Source: Stomoxys calcitrans
Taxonomy: Eukaryota; Arthropoda; Insecta; Diptera; Muscidae
Direction: 5' to 3'
Assembly (NCBI RefSeq): GCF_963082655.1
Contig: NC_081553.1
Span: forward strand, 127,315,736-127,379,735
Length of the DNA stretch: 64,000 bases
Shown here: positions 23,881 through 35,240 of the stretch, piece after piece
Layout: every line of letters starts with the position of its first letter
Numbering within the stretch: the first letter of the stretch is position 1
Program-made: the position numbers and the translations under genes
The notes under the pieces: generated by a model
Told to the model about the DNA's origin: nothing
Seen by the model: the letters and a program-made list of their open reading frames with translations, nothing else
The model's database searches: none

Positions 23881-24109
23881 TTTTATTTTTATAAGGCGAA
23901 TATCAGACGAAAAATGCTAACAAATAGAATGTCACAGTGGCAATAGACAAAACGGACTATGATAAACCTATGTGCAATATTGTAATTGACATTATGACGT
24001 ACAAGAGGTTAAAGAGCCATTAGGTCAACAGGACAAAAACGCATCAACTAATTGGTAAACTCTATACATGCAATATTATATATGTGATTGAAAAAAGACG
24101 ACCTAAAAA
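23881..24109. other. No feature recognised
   Basis: AT-rich spacer between a LINE tail and a type B element. Confidence 0.3.
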
Positions 24110-25001
24110 CAAGTAAGAGCGTGTTAAAATCGACCGGCCCGAATCTTATATACCCTCCACCATTGATCGTATTTGTCGAGTTCTATGCGCGGTATCTCTT
24201 TTTAGGAAAACACAGAATATTGTATAAGAACTGTTATGCTATTGGAGATATATCAAGTTATAGTCCGATTCGGACCATAAATGAATGCTGAATATTGTAG
24301 AGGTCATTGTGTAATATTTCAGTACATTCGTACAAGAATTGCGCCTTGTAGGGGCTCAAAAAGCAATATCGCGAGATCGGTTTTTATGGGAGCTGTATCA
24401 AGCTATTGGTCGATTCAGGCGTATGGAGAAGTTATAGACGGTTGAAGGTCACGGGAGAAGCGGCTGTACAAAATTTAAGCCAAATCGGATGAGAGTTGCG
24501 CCCTCTAGAGGTTCAAGAAGACAAGATCCATGATCGGTTTATATGGCAGCTATATCAGGTTCTATATCAATTTACACCATACTTAACATAGTTATTGGAA
24601 TTCATAACAAAAAACCCTCTAGAGGCTCAAGAAGTCATGACCCAAAATCGGTTTATATGGCAGCTAGATCGACACAAGGACCGATGTAAACCATACTTAG
24701 CGTAGTTGTTGGAACTGATACCAAAACACTACGTTAAAAATTTCAAAATCGGATGAGAATTGCGCCTTCTAGAGGCTCAAGAAGTCAGGACCCAAGATCG
24801 GTTTATATGGCAGCTACATCAAAACATGAACCGATTTGGGCCATTCACAATACCAACTGACCTACACTAATAGAAGGTATTTGTGCGTAATTTGAAGCGG
24901 CTAGCTTTACTCCTTCGAAGTTAGCGTGCTTTCGACAGACAGACGGACGGACGGATCGAAATAAATTGCCATGACGATCAAGAATATATATACTTTACTA
25001 G
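24110..25001 (-). mobile_element. Type B DINE-like element, cut by type D
   Basis: 3' end at left: CAAGTAAGAGCGTG, a weakened palindrome (ATCGACCGGCCCGAAT) and TATACCCTCCACCATTGATC. Four units follow, then CAGACAGACGGACGGACGG (24,938-24,956) and CAAGAATATATATACTTTA at 25,000. Here a type D element begins and the 5' palindrome is lost. Confidence 0.75.
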
Positions 25002-27363
25002 CTGACCCAGGCCCGCTCCGCTGCGCCTTTATATGGAACAAAAGTTTCCATGGAATATGTATTTTCGACAATTACAGATCTTTTAGAGAAATACAATGCT
25101 AACTTGACTAACAGTTTAACAATATAAGTGCCTTTATCTGAATCCCACATGATCTTTATTGGTCTACGAATTTAAGTTCGGATGTAAGGTGTACTCCATT
25201 CTTAAAATACTTCATTTCAGCCCGATATTCTCATGATGTCTAATTCTGATTTAGTGGTGTTTTCGAGGGAGAGGTGGTCCCCCAGATACTTGGCCATGAA
25301 AAAATCAGAAATCAGCATCGTGCTCTTCTCTCAAATACCATTTATTTAAACCCCATATTGCCATTGGCTTAAAAGGAGTTTACAGCATGAGGCGTCCCCC
25401 AAACACATGGCTCCAAAATAGGTTATAAAATTCGTTTTCTAATCTCAAATACAATTCATTTCAGCCACATATTGGCCTGGTCGAAAATTTTTTTCCCTTT
25501 GGGGGGTGTCTTGGGAAAGGGGTGAAGCCTTAAATACATGGTCCTACATTTGGATATCAAATTCGTATTCTACTCCCAAATACCTTCATTTGAACCCCAT
25601 ATTGCGATGGTCAGTAAAAATTGCTGTTTGTGGGGTATTTTGGGAAAGGGGAAGACCCCAGAAAATTGGTCCCGAAAGTGGGTATCAAATCTTGCTCTAC
25701 CCCCCAATACCTTTCACTTAAGCCCCACATTGACATGGTCGGTAAATATGCCTGATTTAGGGGTGTTTTGGGGATTGGGGTGGTTCCCCAAACACTAAGC
25801 CCTGAAAATATATCAGCAACGTGCTCTATTCTCATATATCTATACATAATTTATTTGAACCCCATATAGCCATTGGCCTCAGAATTGGACATCAAATTCG
25901 TTTTCTAATCGCATTTAAACTCCTTATTGCAAAAGTCCGCAAATATGTCCGGTTTGGGGTGTTGGCCCATAAAACTATAAAAATTTAGTTCCACTCTCTT
26001 TACGACCCAAATTGTCTTGGTGAGCAAATATGTCCTATTTGGGGGTTGTTATTATGGTGGCACGTTCCCTAGACAGTTGGTCCCTAATGCTGATATAAGA
26101 TATGTGGTCTACTCCCAAATACCTTTAATTTGAGCCACATATTTCTATAGTCGGCAAACAAGACCGGCTTTGGGGATGTTTTGTGGGATGGGCGGCAACT
26201 CAGTGAGTTGGCCTTGAAAATATATATCGGATTCATGTTCTACTCTAAAAATCCTCTTATTTGAGCCTCATATTGCAAAAGTCAGAAAATGTTAGGCTGC
26301 CCAAAAAGTAATTGCGGATTTTTCATATAGTCGGCGTTGACAAATTTGTTCATAGCTTGCTTTAGAAAAAAAGTGTATAAAAGTATGTTTGATTAAAGTT
26401 CATTCTAAGTTTTATTAAAAATGCATTTACTTTCTTTTAAAAAATCCGCAATTACTTTTTGGGCAACCCAATACTTACTATAATATTTGGCTGGTGTTGT
26501 AGGGGTGGGGTGGCCCCATAGACACATTTCCCAAATATTGATATCAGATTCCTGCTTTACTCCCAAAGACCTTTCATTTGAGCCCCATATGGCTTTGGTC
26601 GTAAATTTTTCCCCTTTGGGGGATGTTTTTGGGGAGAGGCGGTCCCCCAAACACTTGGTCCCATACTTATAAATCAGATTCTAATTCTACACTCAAATAC
26701 CTTTTATTTAAGCCCCATATTCCCGTGGTTAGTAAATTAGTCCTGTTTGGGGAGTGTTTTGGGAAAGGGGTGGACCCTCAGAAACGTGGTCCCACATTTG
26801 GATACCAGATTCGTATTCTACTCGCAAATACCTTTCATTTGAGTCCCATATTGCCATGGTCGGTAAATATGTCCGATTTAGGGATGTTTTGGGGCTTGGG
26901 GTGGTCTCCCTAACACTTGGTCCGACAATTGGATATCAGATACGTTTTCTTATCCTAAATACCTTTCATTTGAGTCCCATATTGTCGTGATTGATCTAAA
27001 TATATGTTTGGAGGGTTTTAGGGTGGGGTATCTAGGGGGGCTGCCCCTAGATACCCCATCCGAAATTTGGATACCAAATTTGTATTTTTAGGGTTCTATA
27101 TGAGAGCACACAAAATTTCGCTTAAATCGCACCACCCATCTCCGAGATCTGGCGTTTCTGAAAATAAGGGTAAGGGGGAGGGTCCGCCCCCTTCAGATAT
27201 CAAAAAATTTACTACCCTATTTTCACCACGGGGTCATTGTGCACCATCTGTGAAAATTTCACGAAAATCGTTTCAGCCGTTACTGAGTCTATGAAGAAGA
27301 CACAAACATACAAACAAACAAACCTACAAACAAACACAAATTGATTTTTATATATTATATAAG
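25002..27363 (+). mobile_element. Type D repeat with ~129-bp internal units
   Basis: The left end is CTAGCTGACCCAGGCCCGCTCC. The interior has about a dozen units that repeat a CATTTGAGCCCCATATTGCC phrase at ~129-bp steps (for example 25,459, 25,588 and 25,717). Each unit also has GGTGTTTTGGG and CCCCCAAACACTTGGTCCC. The right end carries TCGTTTCAGCCGTTACTGAG, an AAAC-rich stretch (27,302-27,340) and TTTTTATATATTATATAAG. No protein domain was recognised. The terminal wording recurs widely in arthropods (memory, not checked), but I cannot assign a superfamily. It is interrupted by a mariner MITE at 26,292. Confidence 0.6.
26292..26471. mobile_element. mariner-derived MITE inside type D
   Basis: The ends GGCTGCCCAAAAAGTAATTG and CAATTACTTTTTGGGCAACC are inverted repeats of about 30 bp. 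The right flank is TA; the left is TG, a decayed TA. The 180-bp element keeps only the two ends of a mariner family and no transposase. The empty site is seen in the minus-strand type D copy at about 57,505-57,506. Confidence 0.85.
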
Positions 27364-27500
27364 ATTGGGTTAGGTAAGGTTGAAAAGAGGGTGCGGATAT
27401 TTATCCACCCGCTATGCACGAACAACTAAGCAAGTTATCGGCTTGTTGTGCGCTTTAAATACTAAAAAAGTAGCCTTGAAAAAGAAAATCTAAGTTAGGA
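27364..27500 (-). mobile_element. LINE 3' terminus, minus strand
   Basis: The left edge reads GTTGGGTTAGGTAAGGTTG followed by AAAAGAGGGTGCGG, the reverse complement of the LINE end seen at 55,730-55,764. It then has GCACGAACAACTAAGCAAG. Only about 130 bp remains, a 5'-truncated copy. Confidence 0.55.
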
Positions 27501-27645
27501 ATTCCGTGCTACTTACGAAAACTTTAAGTTTTCCATTTCATGCCCCTATGTTGGTTCATGCCTGGTATTGTTAAATATTATTATTATTAGTCAATAGATA
27601 TTATAAACCTTACAGACTAGGCTACATACAACTACAAAGAATATT

Positions 27646-29043
27646 TATACCCTGCACCACCACTGTGGTACAGGGTATTATAGATTTGTGCATTTGTTTG
27701 CAACGCTAAGAAGGAGACGAGCTAGACCCATTGATAAGTATACCGATCGACTCAGAATCACTTTCTGATTCGATTTAGCCATGTCCGTCTGTCTGTCTGT
27801 CCGTCTGTCCGTCCGTCCGTCTGTGAGTCCATGTATTCTTGCAATCAAAGTGCAGGTCGTATTTGTTGACCGATGTCACGAAATTTTGCACATGCCACTT
27901 TTTTGGCCCACGGACAAACGCTTTTGTTTTTGAAAAAAATCGGTTCAGATTTAGATACAGCTCCCATATATCTTTCATCCGATATGGCTTTTTAAGGCTG
28001 TAGAAGCCACAATTTGCGTCCGATCTTCACAAATATTTGTGCAAGATTTCATAAAAATCGCTCCAGATTTAGATATAGCTCCCATATATATCTTTCATCC
28101 ATTGACTTTTATGGCCGTAGAAGCCACAGTTTTAGTCCGATCTTTACAAAATTTTGCATGAGGTGTTTTATTTGACGTCTCAAAATGTGTGCAAAATTTC
28201 ATAAAAATCGCTCTAGATTTAGATACAGCTCCCAAATATATGTATCGCCCGATTTGCACTTAAATGGCCGTAGTAGCTAAAATTTTTAACCGATCTGCAC
28301 AAAATTTGGCACGGACTTTTTTGTTACTGATATATCCGGAAAATCTCATAAAAATCGGTTCAGATTTTGATATAACTCCCATATATATTTTTCATCCGGT
28401 TTTGCTCTTTAAGGTTGTAGAAGCCATAATTTTGGTCCGATCTTTACAAAATTTTGCATGAGGTGCTTTATTTGGCGTCCTCATAAGTGTGCAAAATTTC
28501 ATAAAAATCGGTTCAGATTTAGATATAGCTACCATATATTGTTCATACGATATGGCCTTTTAAGGCTGTAGAATCCACAATTTTCGCCCAATTTTACATA
28601 AGATGTTTAAATTGACGTTCCAATATGTGCGCAATTTCATTAAAATCAGTCCTAATTTAGATATATCTCCAATGTGTAGATTTTATCCGATATGGACTTT
28701 TATGGCAGTAAAAACCACAATTTTGGTCACATCTTAATGACACATACTGGGACGTCAATCTCTATTTGACTCCCCAGTATGTGTCATTATAATGGGCACA
28801 GGTTTCGATATAACTCCCACATAATCTTTTATTCGATATGGCCTTTTAAAGATGAGGAAATCCAAATCTTTTGTCCTATGGTAGGACGATCTTACAAGGT
28901 TCTAAATTGCTATTTCGATTTGTATCCAATTAAAGTCTGACTTGATTTCGAGATGAGTTCAACATATAAAAAGTACTGCAGGCACTAGGTGGTGTAGGGT
29001 ATTATATAGTCGGCACCGCCCGACTTTTGCCTTTCCTTACTGG
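27646..29043 (+). mobile_element. Type C DINE-like element, complete
   Basis: Full architecture in 1,398 bp: 5' palindrome TATACCCTGCACCACCACTG to ACAGGGTAT (27,646-27,676), GTCCGTCTGTCTGTCTGTCC tract (27,783-27,825), five or six ~150-bp units with ATATAGCTCCCATATAT cores, GTCGGCACCGCCCGAC palindrome (29,009-29,024) and terminus CCTTTCCTTACTGG. Inside the last units is a 17-bp-arm hairpin (28,735-28,789). The element makes no protein. Confidence 0.85.
28735..28789. repeat. Perfect 17-bp inverted repeat
   Basis: TAATGACACATACTGGG (28,735-28,751) is mirrored exactly at 28,773-28,789 around a 21-nt spacer. It lies within the type C element; the other type C copies in the window do not show it. 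Confidence 0.85.
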
Positions 29044-30598
29044 TTTTTTGCCTCTTATTTGCTTTGAGACTTTATACTTGATTCTCGTTGTAGCTGTAAC
29101 AGTGTTTGGCAACAATTAATCAAACGCGACCTATGACAACATGAGGGCCCTCGCACATGTGAATGTGATATGGTAAAGGGTGTTGAATGCCCATATATGC
29201 CTTCACATAACACATACAACTTACAGCATCAATGCCTGAGCGTATTATAAAATATTGTCAATGGCAAAATAGTACGGGTGAACATCGGTGGGCTTGCAAG
29301 TGTTTGTAGGCATTTGAAGTTACACATTCAAGCCATTCGAATGTAAACGCTGAAAGGTATTTATGTAAGCGGTAATGTTGTGGTAAGCCGCAGTATGCAC
29401 AAGTATGTGAGCCTCGCACAATCTGTCCTTCTCCAAGCACTCCTCTCCCCATCCTTCCACTTTGATGTCGAGTAACTTTTTTACATTTTTTCAACGTAAA
29501 TTTTTTCCGTTTTTTAATCACCCCCTCGGGCGTTGTTTTAAGCGTGAAAACATATTTTTCGAAAAGTGAAAAAACCATGTGAACTTGTGAACCCACATTA
29601 CGTGAAAAAAAAAAACTAAACAAAACCAGAATACTTCCGAGTGCCTACACAACAAAAAAAAAAAAAATATATAGGCCATAGTTTCCCGTCACATAGACAT
29701 TTCAGGCTGTTACATTTGCGTTGGTGGCCTATAAACATTCGCATGCATTGCCGTGAAAACAATAGAACAGAAGTGAAAGTTCAAAGCTTCCGAAGAGGAC
29801 GGATGTTCCTTCGACATCAGCATGCATATGGAAAGCGTTGGACAAAGTAGCACATCGGCACAACAAAGTTTTGGCCTTTAAAAGGAAACAATTTCCAGGG
29901 GGACCGTCTAAGCCAAATGCTAATAAATTTAAAACGCACAAACTTTCTAACAAGGACGGAAAACGTTATTACACTTCCCGCAGATGTATGAGTATTTGCT
30001 GTTGGGCTATCCATCCGCAGCCATATGAGTCCATAACTTTAAGTGATTCACTTTTGCCCTAATAAAATTGATGATAACCTTCGGCCGCAAGCGCAATAAA
30101 AAAAGAGCACACTTTTATTATACATGCAGGACCTGTCTGATGTTAACTAAGTTTTTATGTGAAAAACATCTGAAATTTCGGAAACATTTTACGGACATCG
30201 ATACATTTAATCTATCACGCTATCGCTTAAAGTAAAACAACGATATCCGCTGCGAGTTTTCATTGATGGGAAAAGCAATTAAAGGTGAGTTTAAAACAAA
30301 ATATGTTATTTGTGTTGTAGGAAACTGAACTTTTTTGCAGTAGTCGCAAAGAGAATTGCAAATATTGGTTAAATAAAATAAAATCCACGTTAAAATTTAA
30401 TGTAAAAAGGATACAAACCGATAGGATTGCCATATTATCATGTTTATCGAATTGACCAACAATAAGGCAGATTCATTGCAGATTCATCAGATTGCGATTC
30501 TCCGAAACATTGCTATGCCTCGCATCCTATATAGCTAGATTTTGCGATTATATTAGGGTGATTTTTTACAACCTATTGGAAAGTTTTCCAAGAAAAAA
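29044..30598. other. Low-copy DNA, candidate 5' exon region
   Basis: No repeat signature. The stretch 29,480-30,284 has the look of untranslated leader sequence (A-runs and T-runs, short frames). It ends in a short frame MGKAIK (ATG at 30,266) directly followed by the consensus splice donor AAAG|GTGAGT at 30,284/30,285. I recognise no protein, so this is only a candidate first exon on the plus strand. Confidence 0.25.
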
Positions 30599-31922
30599 CA
30601 AGTACAAAAGGCGTTAAGTTCGGCCGGGCCGAACTTTGGATACCACCACCTCGGGTATATATGTAAACCACCTTTCATCAAAATCCGGTGAAAATTGCAA
30701 ACCTTATGTCGCATAGCAGTTATATCGAAATATATTCCGATTTTGACCAATACTAATAAGTACAAGTCATTGTTCAATTGTGTATAACAAAAAATTGGTC
30801 TTAGTAGCTTTATCTAAAAGTAATCCGATATGTATATATATATATGGTTCAGAAATACGACACGGATGTCGAAAAGCCTAACATAAGTCACTGTGTCACA
30901 TTTCATTTAAATCGGATTACAAATGCGCATTTTTGGGGCCAAGACTTCAAATCGAGATATGGGTCTATATGGCAGCTATATGCAAACCGTGATCGATCTA
31001 TACCAAATTGCAGATATATGTGGAGAGGCTTAACTCCACCCTCTGTCCCAAATTTCGGCAACATCGGACAATAAATGCGGTTTTTATGGGCCCAAAACAA
31101 CAAATTGAGAGATCGGTCTATATGGCAGCTATATCCAAATATGGACCGATATGAGTGAAATTGAAGAAGGATGTCGAACTCACAACTCACTTTCCCAAAT
31201 TGCGGCGACATCGGACAATAAATGCGCTTTTTATGGACCAAAACCTAAAACCGAGAGATCGGTCTATATGGCAACTATATTCAAATCTGGACTGATCTGT
31301 GCCATAATGCAGAAGTATGTCAAGGGGCTTAATTTACACACTGTCCAAAATTGCAGCGACATCGGACAATAAATGCGCTTTTTATGGGCCCAAATTGAAA
31401 AAAAAATGTCGAAGGTCCTAAGACAACTCACTGTCCCAAATTTCGGCGGCATCGGACAATAAATGCGCCTTTTATGGGCCCAAAACCTTAAATCGGAGGA
31501 TCGGTCTATATGGCAGCTATAAGCAAATCTGGATCGATCAAATTGACGAAGGATGCCGAAGGGCTTAACACAACGTACTGTCCCAAATTTCAGCGATATC
31601 GGACAATAAATGCGCCTTTTATGGGCCCAAACCCTTAAATCGGAGGATCGGTCTATATGGGGGCTATATCAAGATATAGTCCGATATAGCCCATCTTCCA
31701 ACTTAACCTGCTTATGGACAAAAAAAAGAATATGTGTAAAGTTTCAGCTCAATATCTCTATTTTTGAAGACTGTAGCGTGATGGACGGACATGGCTAGAT
31801 CGTCTTAGATTTGTACGCTGATCAAGAATATATATACTTTATGGGGTCGGATATGGATATTTCGATGTGTTGCAAATGTAATGACAAAATGAATATACCC
31901 CCATCCTTCGGTGTTGGGTATA
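30599..31922 (-). mobile_element. Type A DINE-like element, near complete
   Basis: The left end is CAAGTACAAAAGGCGTTAAG, the perfect palindrome GTTCGGCCGGGCCGAAC and TGGATACCACCACCTCGGG. Seven units follow, with a short GGACGGACATGG remnant of the microsatellite (31,783-31,794), and the 5' palindrome ends at 31,922. Its sequence near 30,774-30,789 supplies the empty site for the mariner at 19,436. Confidence 0.85.
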
Positions 31923-32537
31923 AAAACACACAAAATTCAGAAAAATGCACGAAATTATTTGAATCGGTCCATAATGTTTGGACCGGTATCTCACGAATAA
32001 ATGCTTCAACGTTGTCTTCCAATGCGTCAATTCAAGCGGGCTTGTCTGTATAGGCATGAGCTTTAACAATAGTCTTAAGGATTTAAATCGCACGATCTAG
32101 GTGACCAATTGATCGGTCCCGAACGAGCAATAAAATGTTTACCGAATTCGCCTCTCAATAAGTCCATTGTTATGGGTGCTGTGTGGCATGTGGCATGTGG
32201 CGTCTTGTAGAAATCACATGTCATGCAAGTCAAGCTTTTGCATTTTGGACAAAAAAGTTGGATATTATCTCACGGTAGCACTCACCATTCGCAGTTACGT
32301 ACATCATCTTTGATGCCACGAGTCCATAAACCTCACCAAACTGTGACTTTTTTTTGGATGCATTGGTAACTTTTGCAATGCTTCTGGCTGATCTTCACTC
32401 TAAAATCGACAATTATGCATTAACATATATATATTGAGCCAAAAATGAGTTTCGTCGTATAATGGGAGAAGCGCCCCATGAACTTTCTTAACAGAGCACG
32501 CATTTTGAAATTAAAATAAACAATTTGCAAGCGTTGT
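31923..32537 (-). pseudogene. mariner transposase pseudogene
   Basis: Minus-strand translation, with several frameshifts and stops, gives mariner landmarks in order: ACGCTTGCAAATTG at the start of the frame (right edge), then a region aligning to the IWSDEQ part, the third-quarter block TCHTAPITMDLLRGEFGKHF followed by PINWSPRSCDL (the PRSCDLTPLDYF region), and EDNVEAFIREIP near the C-terminus (about 32,020-31,985). It is the same family as the fold-back element at 19.4 kb, as shown by the shared GCAAGCGTTG segment. Type A elements abut both ends; the right one (32,538) interrupts the start. Confidence 0.7.
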
Positions 32538-33656
32538 TATACCCACCACCAAAGGATGGGGGTATATTCATTTTGTCATTACGTTTGCAACACATCGAAA
32601 TATCCATTTCCGACCCTATAAAGTACATATATTCTTGATCAGCGTAAAAATCTAAGCCGTCTGTCTGTTGAAATGACGCTACAGTCTTCAAAAAAAGCGA
32701 TATTTAGCTGAAATTTTGCACAGATTGTTTTTTTTTTTTTTGTCCATAAGCAGGTCAAGATATAGTCGAATATAACCCCCATATAGACCGATCCGCTGAT
32801 TTAGGGTGTTAGGCCCATAAAAGCCACATTTATTATCCGATACTTCTAAATTTTTGGACAATGAGTTGTGTTGGGGCCTTTGACTTCCTTAGTTAATTTG
32901 GCCCAGATCGGTCCAGATTTGTATATGGCTGCCATATAGACTGATTCTCCGATTTAGGGTCTTAGGCCCATAAAAGGCACATTTATTGTCCGATTTTGCT
33001 GAAATTTAGGACAGTGAGTTGTGTTAGGCCCTTTGACTTCCTTCGTTGATTTTGCCCAGAACGGTTCAGATTTGGATATAGCTGCCATATAGACCGATCC
33101 TCCAATTTAGGGTCTTAGGCCCATAAAAGGAACATTTATTATCCGATTTTGTTGAAATTTGGGACAGTAAGTTGTCCTGGGCCCTTCGACATATTTCTGC
33201 AATATGGCTTAGATCAGTCCAGATTTGAATATAGCTGCCATATAGACCGATCTCTCGATTTAAGATTTTGGGCCCATAAAAGGGGCATTTATTGTCCGAT
33301 TTCGCCGAAATTTAGGACAGTGAGTTGAGCTGGGCCCTTCGATACTCCTCTTCAATTTGGTCGGTCCAGTTTTGGATATAGTTGCCATATAAAAGGCGCA
33401 TTTATAATCCGATTTCACTCAAATTTTGCATAGTAACTTATGTAAGGCTTTGCGACATCCGTATCGTATATGGTTCAGATCGGTTTATGTTTAGTGTTAG
33501 GTTTTATACACAATTGAACAATGACTTGTTCCTATTAGTATTTGGTCCGAATTAGAATATATTTCAATATGGATGCTATGGGGGTATAAGGTATGCATTT
33601 TCACCGGATTTTGACGAAAGTTGGTTTACACATATACCCGAGGTGGTGGGTATCCA
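32538..33656 (+). mobile_element. Type A DINE-like element, 3' end lost
   Basis: It starts TATACCCACCACCAAAGGAT. The microsatellite is reduced to CCGTCTGTCTGTTG. Six units with ATATAGCTGCCATATAGACC cores run to GAGGTGGTGGGTATCCA at 33,656. The GC palindrome and tail are missing and a type C head follows immediately. Confidence 0.8.
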
Positions 33657-33659
33657 TTT

Positions 33660-33832
33660 TTATGCTCTACACCATAACAGGGTATTATAACATAGTGCAT
33701 TTGTTCGAACACGCATAAGGATGGGTGTTAGTCCCATTGATAGGTATACCGATGGACTCAGAATAACTTTGTGATTCGATTAAGCTATGCCCGTCTGTCT
33801 GTCTATCCGTCTGTTCATGTTACAATATCTTT
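33660..33832 (+). mobile_element. Type C DINE-like 5' fragment
   Basis: It has the TATGCTCTACACCATAACAG head, then AGGGTATTATAACATAGTGC, GATAGGTATACCGATGGACTC and a GTCTGTCTGTCTATCCGTC tract. It is truncated right after the microsatellite. Confidence 0.7.
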
Positions 33833-33983
33833 TTTTAAAATGTCTTTTTTTATACCCTCCACCATAAGATGGGGGGTATACTAATTTCGCCATTCTGTTT
33901 GTAACTACTCGAAATATTCGTCTGAGACCCCATAAAGTATACATATTCTTGATCGTCGTGAAATTTTATGTCGTTCTAGCCAT

Positions 33984-34042
33984 GTCCGTCCGTCTGTCCG
34001 TCCGTCCGTCCGTACGTCCGTCCGTCTGTCTGTCTGTCTGTC
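33984..34042 (-). repeat. (GTCC/GTCT)n microsatellite
   Basis: Built-in GTCY tract of the first type B body, about 14 tetramers with a GTAC interruption. Confidence 0.9.
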
Positions 34043-35173
34043 GAAAGCACGATAACTTCCGAAGGAGTAAAGCTAGCCGCTTGAAATTTTACACAAATAC
34101 TTCTTATTAGTGTAGGTCGGATGGTATTGTAAATGGGCCATATCGGTCCATGTTTTGATATAGCTGCCATATAAACCGATCTTGGGTCTTGACTTCTTGA
34201 GCCTCTAGAGTGCGCAAATCTTATCCGATTGGAATGAAATTTTGCACGACGTGTTTTGTTATGATATCCAACAACTGTGCCAAGTATGGTTTAAATCGGA
34301 TCATAACCTGATATAGCTGTCATATAAACCGATCTTAGGTCTTGATTTCTTGAGCATCTAGAGGGCGCAATTCTTATCCGATTTTAATGAATTTTGGCAC
34401 GCAGTATTTTGTTATGATATCCAACAACTGTGCCAAGTATGGTTCAAATCGGTTCATAACCTGATATAGCTGTCATATAAACCGGTCTGGGATCTTGACT
34501 TCTTGAGCTTCTAGAGGTCACAATTCCTATCTGATTTGGCTGAAATTTTGCATGACGTATTTTATTCTTACTTTCAACAACTGTGTCAAATAAGGTTCAA
34601 ATCGGTTCATAACCTGATATAGCTGTCATATAAACCGATCTTGGTTCTTGACTTCTTGAGCCTCTAGAGAGCGCAATTCTTATCCGATTGGAATGAAATT
34701 TTGCACGACATGTTTTGTTATGATATCCAACAACTGTGCCAAGTATGATTCAATATAGCTGCCATATAAATCGATCTGGGATCTTGACTTCTTGAGCCTC
34801 TAGAGTGAGCAATTCTCATCCGATTTGCCTGTACGACGTATTCTCTCATGACCATCAACATACGTGTTGATTATGGTCTGAATCGGTCTATAGCCCGATA
34901 CAGCTCCCATATAAATCGATCTTTCTATTTTACTTCTTGGTCCCCAAAGGGCGCATACATATAATTTAATTGTGGTTCAAACCGGACCATATCTTGATAT
35001 CGCTCTAATAGCAGAGCAAATCTTTTCTTATATCATTTTTATACCCTCCACCATAAGATGGGGGGTATACTAATTTCGTCATTCTGTTTGTAACTACTCG
35101 AAATATTCGTCTGAGACCCCATAAAGTATATATATTCTTGATCGTCGTGACATTTTATGTCGATCTAGCCATG

Positions 35174-35240
35174 TCCGTCCGTCTGTCCGTCCGTCCGTCC
35201 GTCCGTCCGTCCGTCCGTCCGTCCGTCCGTCTGTCTGTCG
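35174..35240 (-). repeat. (GTCC/GTCT)n microsatellite
   Basis: Built-in GTCY tract of the second type B body, about 16 tetramers. Confidence 0.9.
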
